From Oreocharis arfaki (lineage: Eukaryota; Chordata; Aves; Passeriformes; Paramythiidae): 64,000 nucleotides of DNA. Where the stretch lies: contig VZRR01014296.1 of the NCBI GenBank assembly GCA_013398015.1, forward strand, positions 47,843 to 111,842. The letters run 5' to 3'. Positions 1 through 13,100 of the stretch are shown here, one piece after another (the first letter of the stretch is position 1; the number at the start of each line of letters is the position of its first letter). A program made the translations under genes and the position numbers. The notes beneath the pieces were generated by a model. The model was not told where the DNA came from. It did no database searches and saw nothing but the letters and a program-made list of their open reading frames with translations.

Positions 1-3000
1 GTCAGTTGTGGGTATGAACAGGGGAGACAGAAAGTGGGGAATGATGTAAAAACTCTTTGGTAAAGTGATGATGGGGAGAGTGGAATTTGGAGCCTGTCTC
101 GAATAGCCCCACTGGGAAGATTTTATATTTGTCTCAGGTTTTTCTCTTGATTCCAGAGAATTGCCCTTGTTGGTTTTGGTGAAGGTGTACCTGTCTGGCT
201 GTTCAGCCCTAGTTCCTCACTAGGGGGGGAGGCCAACACAAAGTGCTGCTTGGGACTGCAGCTTTCCTGTGGGTTATTTTTTTTGCCTAGGAGCAAGTCA
301 CAATAAGCTTTCCAAGTTCTAACATTGTGATGTCAAACTGCTGTTTTCTCTCCACTCTTGGTGAGGTAGAGAAGTTTTTATACACCTGTTTGAAGTAGAA
401 GGTGTGCCAGGAGGAGGAGAATAGTTAAGCCTCGTCAGTCACCTGGAAGCATTCTTCCAGAGCAGACTTCTGGCCCATGGAATTCATGTTACTGAGCATC
501 TGTGAGTTATTCCCAAACACGCTATGCTTGCAGCAAAAAGCAGAATCCTTCTCTTTAAGCAGTAGATTCAGATATATTCAGATATATTCCAGTTGCATGT
601 TGTAACTGCATTTTGAAGTGCTTCAGGCACTCATGGGAAACTAGAGATTCAAATCTTGCACTTCCAAGAATCAAATCTGGATGGATGTGCTCAGGCTCTG
701 GAACAGGACAGGTTTGTGAATGGCCAAGACCCCTTTTACCTGAGCAGTCACCAATTGTAAACAAGCATCTGCCTTAAAAGCACTTCAGAAACAAAACCTT
801 CTGCTTTGAAGGGAAAGGAAATAGGCAACAAAACCTGTTGTTTAACAGTGATGTTAAAACAGTGAAATCCACAGCCTGAATGAGTTCTTTTGTGTCGTTT
901 CCTCAGCTGATGGGCACAAACTGAAGGAGGTTTGGGATTGGGTGTGAGCTGTGCTGGTGTGGCAGGACAGGGTTAATGGGCTGTGGCGGGTGCAGGGTGC
1001 TTGGGCTCTGGCCAGTGCTGGCTCTGGTTACAGCCTTGATGCAGTAACAAGATACAAGCTTTCAGAGCTCACCGAGTGGGCCAGCCCTGCAGGAAAATGA
1101 AAAATGAACCTCAAAATACCGACCTTGTGCTGCAAGCCTCACCTGAGGGGTTCTGTGCTTCATATTGGAGGACTGGATGAATAACAGGTTCCAAATGTTG
1201 ATCAAGGACAGAGCCCAGCCCTGCAGTTTGGCTTCTGGAGCTTTCCCTGAGGGAAATCATTAACTCTTGAGCCTTGATTGTTGTATCAGGACCAGCCAGC
1301 GCAGGAAAGCTAAGAAATTTGCCACTCCCTTGGCAAGTGAATGCCTGACACATGGTAGCAGTTTTTCAGAGCAGGTGGCTACTTTGATGTTTTCTTTTCC
1401 TGGTTTTGTTTTAAGGGTCCCTTCTGCATCCTACTGGTGTTGTATGGAGAGGCAGCCAAACTGGGATCTAGCAGAAGGCTGTCAAATTTTCAGAGGAAAA
1501 CTGTGCTTCTAAGCATGTCTAAATATCACCTCTTGATAATCATCAGGTCTTTATTATGTTTAGCTTTTATTGATCCAGCATACCTGTAAAGTAATTTTAC
1601 TGTGTTACGATGTGTAGGTGTGTACTAATACTTAGAGGCTTTTGATTGCAGTGTTTTTTTTATCTTGCCTGCCCATTAACCTGTTTGTTTAAATACCAAA
1701 ATAATTTAAAGTAGAAGTGGTAAGTGCTGAGATCCAGTAAATGGGTGTGTGCGCAGCAACGTAATCCCTGAAATTAACTCTTCTTTTGATAAGGCATATT
1801 AGTTTTTCTGAATCCAGCATACATTCATCAAGCCAGGTTCTCAAAAAATGCTTGAACCTACTCATTGACTTTCATCTCAAGTATAATTATTTTGCTCCAA
1901 AGAAGGGGAAAAGAATGTTTGGGAAAAGTTTTATCCTTAATATGGCCTCGCATTATGCATGGCTGTGAGCACACCTCTGTAAGCACTTTCAAAGCATGAA
2001 CTGTGCAGTTCCCAGGGTCGGGGTCAAGGTTAGAACTCCAGTGGTTTGTTCCCTGTTTCCTCACTCATTCTGTTGCCTGGAAGCACAGCCTGAAGGTGCC
2101 AGTGAAAAGTACTGCAGTCTCAGATTCATCTTTTCTCTATGTTTTAACTTCCTTTTAATATAATTGTGTAGAATGCTGTCTGTGCTTCCAACTCTGTGTG
2201 TTTTTCCCTTGTTTTAGGTTTGACACACAGTTTTTCAGAGCTGTGTAGAGAGAACCGGAGAGTTTAGAGGGGAATAGAGGTAACTCAGCTGCAAATGCTG
2301 TTGTCTGCACTGCTACAGTGAGTGCCCAGACATGAAACCAGCTGATACCTGGTTGCCATTTTATCTGGGTGAGCTTTAGTTATTGCCAGAGAATATCACA
2401 GGCAGTTAAAAGTTTTTCTGCATGCAGGAAGCAAAACAACATTTGGCATCTGGGATTATTTTGCCCCTTGCCACACGTACTCCTGTCTCCAGCTCCGTCT
2501 GAGAGGGAGACGGATCACAGCCTTGTCGGGCTCTGAGGCTGGAATACCTCCTGGAGAGCTCCTGGCTTCCATCCAGCTCTGGAGCTGCTTGGAAGATGAG
2601 ACATGTCCGTGAACATGCTTGTTCCTTCCTCCCCGCCGGGCATACAAGTTGCAGCAGACTCTTCACTCCCTGCAGTACTAAATACCAGGGATTATTGACA
2701 CAGGTGTGGCTTGCCTTCCTCCAAAGAAGAGCCAGGCTTGTTCTGTTTGTCTTTAAACTTGAAGAAAAGTCCTTTCTGGAGCTGCTTCCCCTTGCATATT
2801 TCACCTGATAAAGGTCTGAGTTCTTCAAGTCCAGCTCTGTAGCTGCAATTATTTCTGGCTGCTGTTCTCAAACGGGCTGTTCTGAGTGTGCAGGTCTGTG
2901 CATGTCAGAGTGAGAGGCTGAGCAGTCAGCACAGATGGAGCATTGCCTCAAATACCAGCAAATAGCTGAAAATAGCTCATTCCAGCTGCCCTGTTCTGGG

Positions 3001-6000
3001 CACAGAAGGAGCAAAATCTGTATAAACTCCGTGGGATCCATTCATGGAGGAGTGAATTTCTCGCTGAGGATACTTGCTCTTACACCTTGCCTCTACTCCA
3101 AACCATGAGGAATTTTTAGTGCTATGTACTAGGGAAGAATGCTTGTGCAAGAAGTTAATTTTGTCAGCTCTCCTGAGCCTTTCCTTTGCTGCTGTGAGGC
3201 TTCAGAATTTTCACAGCCTGGCTTCAGTTTTTTCGCAGCCCACCTTCACTCTACTTGATTCTGCGCTGCAACAAGCTGTAAAAAATAAAATCATCCAAGT
3301 AGTTTGACACCTCCTGCCTTGTCATGTCTTGCTGGTACTTCCACCAGTGAATTTCTGTTTCACTGTAGGAAGCAAAAGTGTCTTGAAAGCAGCATTTTTG
3401 GGCTTTGCAGATCAGGGGCAGGCTGCTGGGAGCTGCTGTGGTCCTGGGGCTGTGAAGGGAAGCAGGTAGCCTTGGGACCAGGCTCCACTGGAAGGCAAGT
3501 GTTATTAACTCTACCTCTACACGGAAAGCAAAAGTTCTGGCACAGAATTCTTTGACTGGAAATTACTCTCAACAAATAATCTTTGTCAAATATTGAGATA
3601 GCATATGTCAGGTGAATGGAGTCAAGTTTCAAAGAAGCTATTTAAAGGCTTTGTGCTATGAATGCTTCCTTTCTAAAGCACTTTCTCACTGAAATGTTTT
3701 GCCAGGTCTCAGTTGGGATTTTTTCAGTGGTTGGTTTTTTTTTTTCCCATTTCATTAATGAATGTGGATTTTTAGAGGTAATTTAGCTGGAAAAGTAAAA
3801 GGCAGAGTCAGCTACACACATTCTTTATTTTGATAGGGAATGTCTCAGGAGCTGACTCTGATTTGTTCTTCCTTCCCTTTTTGTCTGTGACTGTGTCTCA
3901 AAACAGATAGGTTTGTAAAGCCTGTACGTAAGTGTCACTGAAGGGTGGATGTATCAGGGTTTTTTCCTATGGTGCCTTGTTTCTGAGCTGCTGTACTTCT
4001 CTTGGTATCTAGATCATGGTCTCTACAGGTTTTTCTTAGTTAAATTTCTTATGCTGTACTGGGCACTTTGCCTGGAGCTGTGTATCAGAGCTGGCAAACA
4101 GGATATGGCTGTAGGAAATGTGCTTGTTTCAAGCTTTCTCTTGGGATTCTCCTCTCTCACAATACAAGAAAAAAAAGAAGGGGTGGGGGGGAGGAGGAAT
4201 AAAAGCATTGTACTCCTATTCCCTGGCTTTCTCTTCCTCAGACTCTAAATGCACTTGACATGCACTCTGTTTGCTGCTTTCAGCCTGGGTGCACACCAAC
4301 ATCAGGCAGATCTGGGGAGCAAGAAATGAAATCATAGTTGTCATGCACTTTTAATATTAAATGAGACGTTTCTGGTGTTCTGTTCCCATGAGCACTTCTG
4401 ATCTTTGTAGAGGAAAAGCAACATAATTGCTACCATGTTCCTTAAAAAAGAGAAGAAAGGGGCAGAAAAAAAGCACAATGCAGGGTTCGGGGTTGTCTTT
4501 TCTCCTGCTGCCTGCATGATGCAGACATTTCACCTGCTTGCTCTGGCAAGCCCATCATCACTGTTGGCTTAGACAACTCTTCTAACACTTTCTGCTAAAT
4601 TATGGTTTCTTTCCATCGTACTCAGCCAAGTGGGGCTGTTGATATGTTGGGACTACAGGAGATATTCTGAATTGTAGAGGGGAGGGAAAATTACAAAAAC
4701 TTACTGCTGGCACTTCTTCAGATTGAAGAAATCCACTGTAACAGCTGTTGCAGCAGCAGATCCCCTGGCTAATGGTGAAAGGACTGTACTGAAAAGTTCT
4801 CTGCAATATCTTCGAACTAATACACCTCTTGACAAGGATGTGACTGGTCTGTACATTTTGTGGCTGGCAGTTAAATTGGCATTAAATTTATGTGCAAACA
4901 ATCAGGTGAAGTAGTTGGGAGAGAGAAGACATTCTGCAACACAAGAGCATTCTCTGAGAAAAAATAAAGAATGTTGAGGGGGAGGTACTGTCTGAGGTAG
5001 TTGTTTATAATATTACCTGGATGTCAGTGGAAAAAATGAAGCTGCAGGATTCAGTTGGCTGCAAGTCTGGGAATGCAACTGAGCAGTGGCAAATCTGGCA
5101 TTGACTTCACCATTTCTTAAAATTTGCATCTTAGTTAAAGCAGTCAGGCTCTGGTTTTGTATTTTTTCTGCCTCCCTCTTGAACCATTTTTCCTGGTAGT
5201 TTGAAGTGCACCTGCACTGACATGTGCACCTGCTTCTGCAAGAATTGCTTGAATTTGTACCTTGTGGCGACAGTTAATGCCAGCAGTTACGTTGGATGTG
5301 AGCATTGTGCTGGATTTATGGATCTTATTTCAGGAAGGATTTAGTAAGCATTGTTTTAAGTCAGTCCATTCTTTCCATTAAATAAAGCTGTTCTGGGCAA
5401 GCCTGTCCAAACTGGAATTCATCAGTCTCAGATTCATATTGTTTTTGCTTCCTTCCTTTAATCTCTGTTCCATGCTGTGAGGATTGTGTTTGGTTGTTTT
5501 TATTTTCCTTGGAGCCTGAGCAGACAGTGTTTTTTATGTAACTGGATGGAGACACTGTAGGACTGAAAAGATGGTGTGTATTTCACCTCATTGAGGTGAA
5601 AGCTTCAGGCAAAATGCAGCATGTTCTTATGTGTGTGTCCACACACTCCCTTCATCTTGCTCCTCTTTAACTGCTGCTGATACATGAAGGCTGAACCAGC
5701 ACTCTGGGTGCTCATCAGCCAGGCTATTGCAGGCAGAGTTGTCTTGTCCAGGGCTTGAAAAAAACATTTGTCTTGGATAAATGGAAAAAATGAAAAACCT
5801 TTTCTTGTGCTCACGCAGGATTCGTAACAGCATGAGTGTTGTCTGCTATCAGTGAGCTGATGTGCACAATTGTTCTTGGAAGCACAGAAATCGTGACTTA
5901 TGTTAAAAAGATGAGGTTTGGGGTTTTTTTTTAATACTTTGTCCATAGCAGCTTGTGTTCTCCAGAGTCTGCTCTTTATTAGTCTCCGGATCAGGGGAAA

Positions 6001-9000
6001 GGAGTCTTGCTTGTTTTTGTCTTTCCAGTCTTCTTCCAACTTGGCTCTGGAGCACCACGGCATCCCTTGACTCCTTTCAGTGGCTCTGTTGGAGCGAGGC
6101 CGTCTGGCTTTGGGCCCTTAAACCGTTGATCTTGTGAGATCAAGGCTGCAGAGTAGATGGCAGCCAGAAAATCAACTTGCTGAGTGCATGGTAAAGTACA
6201 GTACTGCTTTTTTTTTTTTTTTAAACTTAGTCAAGTGTGAGTATAAGTTAATTCAGAGCTGCTTCTGTACAGATTTCCAGGGGTTTGATTTGTGAAAACT
6301 CTGTGGTACAGGTGCCACTAGCAAAGCCTTAATTTTGTTATTTTTTGAAATACCTCAGGATTCAAATGGAGATGAACCCTTTAAGTGATGCCTTTAGCTC
6401 TGGGATACTTGAAGTCTCTAATAATTTCATATATTTACTTTGATAGGGGGATTTACATAAAATCCCTCCTGCTGGAACCACTCAGTTGCTTGATTTTGCG
6501 CTCTTCATATGGGATACTGATACACAACACAGTGGATATTGGTGATGTAATCTACAGACAGATCACCTTTGCCTAAGTGGATTTAGGTAACTTCCCTGTT
6601 TAAAATTCAGTTGCCTTCCAAATTTTCCATTGTTTAAATGCTTTGGAATTCCTTTAGAAATCTCTCATCCACGCATAAATATTTCTTCCCTTTCATAACT
6701 GAAAGGTAGCAACTTTTCAGTATTTATTGTACCTTATTTTTCTACTTGGTGATTCTCCATTTCATTCCACTTAATGTATTAGATTAGATCTGCAGATTTG
6801 TGGTTTTTATGCTGTCTTTCCTAATCAGTTCATTGTACTCATCGTGTGTCTCAAACTTAAATTAGCCTAAGGGAGTGCAGAACAGTCTTGTTGTATGATT
6901 GCTCCACTGGAGGTTTTAGTCTGTTCTGGATCTTCAGTAGATACTCAGAGGTTTGAACAAGGCTCCTTAAACCTTGCATCTGCCAAACTTTGGTCAGGTT
7001 GTTGATGCTTGCCTTGTAGTTTTCAACAGCAAAGTGAGCAAATACGAACAAGCACTGTAGGAGAAGTCGGTCATCTCTTTGTTTTCTGAAGGCATTTAAG
7101 AGGTTTGAAAGCAGCCCGAGTTAATGAAAAGCTGTGTTGATGTCTCCAGCTCGTTAAGGATGGAGCAGTGGGTGGAGGTACGAAGGAACTCATCACTAAG
7201 CAAAATTCCTATCCCCTGGGCAGTGAGGTGTGGCTGCAATCCGGTGCTGAACGTGTTTGCTTTTGCTTGGTGTAGCTCTGGGCTCTCTGATGTCTTGGCT
7301 GAGGCCTGGGGATGTGGGCACTGGACTTGCTGGAGCAGCTGTGGGGGGAAGGTGTGGGCCAGGGGAAAACAGTGGAGCCTGATAGGACTGGCTTGATTTA
7401 GCCTGTTATAAATGGGACAGACTCAAAGGATGCAAATTAAAGAAGAAAATTCTGGTAAAAGCAAACTTACTGATGATTCTGGATGTTCATGCAACGTGCT
7501 ATTTAACACAGCTGACATTTCAGAGATCTTTGTCTAATATAAGGTGCATAACAGGAGAGGGTTTGGCCATCAGATTCTCTCTCAGCGTATTAGTTCATGT
7601 TTCCTGAAAGTTGGGTGCTTATGCTTGCTACTAACTCCAGGCATACAGGAGACTTGAAAATGGGCTTCTGGAAAGGTCAGAAGTGCAGCACAGCCCCTTG
7701 TAAGCCTGTTAGTGGCCCAAATAGGTGGGCAGCCTTCTTGGGGCCGTGTAGCCTGTGTCTAATGCACCTGAATTTGGCTGTTCCACTGGGTTGCTTAAGT
7801 GCCTACTTGGCAATATTGCTATTTTGGGGGATTATTTCTCTCGTCTTTGAGGACAAGTGGGCAGAAGGAGATGGGAAGCATAATGGAATCATAAATGCAG
7901 TGCTGGGTATGAGGAAGGATCGAGAGGTACTCAGGGACACCATTTGTCTCTTCCTCTTCCCTCTCAGTTCCACTTAAAACTTTCAAGAGACAAGAGTGCA
8001 GGATGCAGTTAGTCAAGGTTGGGACTAAAGCAGTTCCTTCCTTTCCCCTCAAAAAACATTTGCTTGTTGTCTCAAAGCAAGGTGAGAAACACTTTCAATT
8101 ACCCATCTGGTAACTTCTCCCCAGAAAGGGAATGAGCAGGAGCAGTGTCCTGACCACATGTATTTACTGCTGGTGAGTCACTGTATGTGCCTGGACAGAT
8201 GTTGCCTTGCATCTGCGACTCTGTGAGCTTCTCCAGCCTTCATGTTCATCTGGATTTGTTCTCACAGCCCATCAGTTACTACCATCAAAATTGCCCCACC
8301 TCTCCAGTGGTGACCTGAAGTTCACTGTGTGAATTCTCCATCCGTGTAGGTTTGTGGAGAACACAGTCTGGGTTCCCTAGATTCCTGTCCAGTGCTCTCA
8401 CCAAAGAGAACTACTGCTTTGGCATTATTTTTTTGCTTTGAAATGTCATGTTCCTGTTTAAATTTTTCTCTGCCTGTGCTGCTTGAGGCCCTGGGAGAAG
8501 AGCTGTTGATGCACACACCAAGGGCATTGTCTCAGAGGGGTTGGAGCTGTTACACTTCAGCCCATCTCAGAGGGGCCTGGGGCCAGCTGGCTGGGGAGAA
8601 GATGCGTGTTCCTCTGTGTACTTCTTTCTTCTTCTAAAATAGCATTAGCCTTGTATTTCTGTGATCCAAGTGTACTAATGCAGAAATAGTGCTTTTCTTT
8701 TCTTTTTTTTTTGTCTTCCATGAATGGCTATAAAAAGTGCCCTGTAGCAGTTAGTGCCACACAAAGAATTTGTTTTTCTGCTTGAAGAGGGCTTTGGCTT
8801 CTCTGAAAATGGGTGGATTTTCAGAGTGAGCTTGGCACAGGCTGTTGCCATATCTGGCTTGGCGACCTCACTGCTCTCTCCTCACCTGATGCACATCTCA
8901 CCTGACTGGAAATGGAGAAAAGGAGGGGGTCAGGGAGCGGTTACCAAGCAGCAAGGAGGCAGCATTCTGTCAGTGTCAGGTTCAATGAATGCCTTCAGTG

Positions 9001-10189
9001 TTTGGAGGCACGGAGGAATTTTGGACGAACAGTCCAGTGAGTCACAAAAGGTCTTTGGGAGGGAGGCAGGGGGAGAGGGCAATGTTGGGATACAGCTGGG
9101 ACTGTTGCAGAAACGTTATTTGTACTGAACTTGATATTGCTTGTGACTCTCCTGGGATCTCCCAGAAGCACCAAAATATTTGGGTGCTGGTTTCAGTATG
9201 GTGGAACCATATTTAAGAGTGTCTAGTCCTACATAATGCCTTGTGCTCAGCACGCTCTGCTGCAAGCATCTGTAAGTGAAGTGTCCTTTATTTCTGTAAC
9301 CAGGGAAGGATTAGCTCTGTGGAGATCTCCAAACAGAGCACTACAAGCCAGTGCAGGTTGCCCTTGAGTCTCTGGTAGAGCAGGTTGGCTGTATCACTCC
9401 TGGAAAGCAGCAGCAAGAGAACTGACAGTGGGATCATCCCTCTAAAATAGGAACACAGGATCTGCCTCACCACCACGCTCCTTGGCAGTTTGGTTTGGGG
9501 AGGGTTTGTCAGCCAAAGCCCTGCATGGCACAGTGGCAGAGATGAATTTAGCACCACGCACACATCTGGCAAACCTCTGCAGCCTGGGACCCTGCAGAGC
9601 CCTGGGAGGCTGGAGAGGCTGATCAGGTGCTGCCCTGCAGTCACTGAGCTCTGGCTCTGGGAGCATCTGGGCTGTTGTTCCATTCCTCTGGGGAATGCAC
9701 CAGGCTGACCTTGCTCGGAGCACTGGGAGCTGTACAGGCCTGTGGTCGGCATTCCCAGGGCTAAAGGAGTTTCCTGTGGGCTGATCCAGCCTGTGTTTAC
9801 CTAACTGTGCTCTAAAACACTGACTCCTGGTTGGTGCCCAGGGCCAGTCACTAAAAATGAAGAATCCGTGGTTTGATCTGTTTTGAGGAAAGGCTTCGAG
9901 TACAGCAGTTTCTGTGGAATTCCAAAAGAGTTCAGTGTCCAAGACCTGGTGAAACAAAGCCTAAATTCTTTCATTAAATTTAGCTTTGCAAGGAAATGGA
10001 ACGTCCTGTTAGACTTTGACTTTTCGTGGTCCAAACATTGTCCTCTTATCTAATAAATTGAGTTTCATTCTTAATTTTTGTTCTCTTGTCTCAGAATAAA
10101 GTTGTAAATTTCTAAACAAATAAATAGCGTAGCTTTTTAGGTTGGAAGCATAACTTGACTAAAATCTGTTTCTTCCTCCTTTCTTGAAG
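1..10189 (+). other. SAP30BP: SAP30BP intron (window opens inside it)
   Basis: This AT-rich stretch has no exon I can support. It lies upstream of the first recognisable SAP30BP exon at 10190, so the window opens inside a SAP30BP intron of at least 10 kb. The missing N-terminal part of the protein (about 88 residues, judged from the human length of 308) should be encoded to the left of the window. I looked for the acidic, serine-rich exons that precede the RDPQELV segment and did not find them. Visible low-complexity sequence includes a T16 run at 6208-6223. Short open frames here are below chance-significant length and resemble nothing I recognise. Confidence 0.75.
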
Positions 10190-13100
10190 GAATTCTCAGA
10201 AGTGGAGAAAAGAGATCCTCAGGAACTAGTTGGTAAGTTCACTCAGAAGTATTTATTCACAGGTTTTTTTCAAGCTAGACCTTGTCAGTCCCACTTTGTA
10301 AAAAGCGTCTTCCCTCTGTCCTGGCAATGCTGTAGTTTCAATTATTGCCTGAATATTTTCAGTGAACTTTTCTTCTGGGAGAAAGGTTTCATGCCTAAAA
10401 ATATGAAAATAATTTCATGTATTATGTGTTTAAAACATGTATGTAAAGGGCAGTGTTGGTGTTTTTCTAGACGAGGTTAAAACCAATAGTGTAGCTTTGT
10501 CTAGACAGAGCCAGTGGAACGAGGAGTGATGACTTTGTCCTGTGGCTTCCAAAACTTACCAAAAGTATTCCCATTTAAATGTGAGCCACTTAGAGATTTC
10601 CAGCTGCTGTGCTGACATAGTGCTGTATGTTTTCTAATGGTTACTAAAACTTACCTGATTTTTGTGACATCTCATTTATTCATTGCACCATTATTAGATG
10701 TGGAAAGTCCAGGGTTGTCAGCTTGAAATACAATCCTCTGCTTGGTCTCTTTGGAGCTGCACAGAAACTGTATTTTATTTTGCATTTCTGACTGTCTTGA
10801 GCTGACCCTCTGTTCCTGAGGTTAGTCCTGCAGTTGTGTGGTATCATGTAATAATAGCATTAAAAATTAGTGAGTTTGGAAGTTGCGTCATCTCTCAAAT
10901 CAGTTTGATGTTTCAGCCATAAAATGTGTTAAAGGCAAATTAAGGTGGTAAATACTCAGATGCTCAGCTGTGACTCCTACAGCAGCCATCACTGAAGTTT
11001 TGGATTTATAAGTCCTTTTTAGTTGGCCTACCCAGACTTAGCAACTGCTCTATTGGATTTTCTGCTTTGAGAGGGCAAAACTGCTTCGACCAATCTCATC
11101 ATCAAATGCAACAGAAATCTTTCTCCAATCTACTCATCCACCTCAATATGCACCCTAGAAACACTGATGAGACAACAGCATTTGGACTAAAAAGTACAGC
11201 AAAATCTCTGGAAGCCAACTGCCCTTTTCCTCTGTACTTCACATGTGGGAGAACCTGTGCAGTTGTAAAGCAATGTAGTGTGAAGTCCTTTCTTAGTGGA
11301 TGCTCAGGTTACAATTTTATTGGTCCCCTTTTCCCCCACTGAGTGCCCAGGCTGGATTTCGTTGTCCCACGATGGCCCAGACTTGCACATGAGTTTAAAA
11401 GTAGCACAGGGAGCACTTGGTAGCGTCACAACTCGTGGGTGAACAGTGTTGGAGAGTCTGAGACCTGGATTGAGGTCTCTGCAATCTTACCTTTAATATC
11501 CTTTCCCAGCAGCAGTGTGCAGGCTGGCTTTGTGCTGAACCAGGTTATTAGAGGTCAGCATACTTGCCGTGCTGGATTCTGTAGGTCTGTTCCATTAGAC
11601 CGTATCTTATCTAGTTGAAAAGGAACTGTTGCAAGAGACTTACAATTGGAGTAATGTAAGAACCACTCCCTTTCTGGAAACTTGGACTTTCACAGTTAAA
11701 ATTCTGTAATGGAAAAAGGTGCAAGATTTTCTGACACTGCTCCAATCTGGACACCTTAGGTTTTGTCTGTCAGTATGTGGAAGTCAAGGTCCTCCTCAGA
11801 CAGTTTACCATAACTGCTTTTTGCATTAAAAGCTTGCAGGCCTGCCCTTCTCAGAAGATAACCCTACATTTTTCAGCATCACCTTTAATAAAAGTCTGTG
11901 ATTGTGCAGTTGCTTAAGTATTAAATAAATATAGCCTCCTGCCAAAAGCACTGTTTTTGTTTTACCTCCCCCGGATGCACAATAACGTTGGAGCAGCTCT
12001 GCGAGTGGGAGCCAGCTGGGATCCATCTTCACTGCTCTTTTTTTGTTTCTTTTTTTTTTTTTTTCTTCTTTTTCCCTGTGTGGCTTCCAGCTGGACCCCT
12101 TCCCTGATGTGTTTAATGTGTGCTAGGTGAGCACTGGAGTTGGCACAAGTAAACAGTAGGGATGAGCAGCTGGGAAGGGCATGGTTGTCCTGACTTATGC
12201 CAAAGTTGTGATCACATAATCGATGGCTGAAAGAATGAGAGGGAAGGTTTCATCCCCGTGGTTGAGAAGGAAATACGTGTGAAACTTATTTTCATAGATT
12301 TCTACATCAGCATTGTCCTTTTGGGCTTTTTGTACCGCTCTGAAGAGTTCATGGTTCTGCCAGGACATTGCAGTTGCTGTATCCTGCAGCCTTGCAAAAT
12401 AATACTTTTATGATGTGGGGGTTTTTTGCCCTGAAGTTCTTTGCAGCATGGTTGTTTACCTTTTGGATTTTAAGAAATGTTCTCTCCAGCCCTTGCGATA
12501 TCTGAGCACAAAGTCAGTGTTCATAAGAGCAGAAAGTATAGCTGGTATCCCTCTGCATTTCTCAGCCCACAGAGCAGAAAGGGAACTGGTATCCTTCCAT
12601 GGATGGGTGACTCACTGGCATGTTGTTGCCTCCAGTTCTTCCCTCTGATTTGGCTGTTCTGGTGCCAGGAAATCAGAACCCCCCACACCCTGGTTTATGC
12701 CAAGCAGATTTGACTGGAGTGCCAGGGAATGCAGTTTTAGAGACCGGGCAGCACCGGTTTGCACATCTCCGGGGGAAACCCTTGTCCCTCTCATCACCCT
12801 TTCCCTGGTTTTTTTGCATAGTGTGACCTTTAGAAACAAACTGGCACCTGAACTGCCTCTAATCCTTTGTGGCTGCCAAAAGCACAGCGTGTAAGTTACC
12901 CCTGAAAGGGACAGGGATTCTTCATCCTACCTGGGAGCAGTGTTAATCCAAGAGCTGTGATCCGTACCATATCTGTCCTGTACAGCCAGCTCCTGTGCTC
13001 TCTGTTCTTTTGGTTTTCTCTGCACTAGGAAAACATTCCTACCCCTCTGTAGGAAACAAAATTCCTGTGTGCTCTCTGACAGTGTCTCCAGCACAGCCTT

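Noticed and set aside
11826..12075. Possible retrocopy: minus-strand frame next to a long pyrimidine tract
   Set aside because: Read on the minus strand the A-rich tract is 5' of the frame, the wrong side for a poly(A) tail. No source gene is recognisable.
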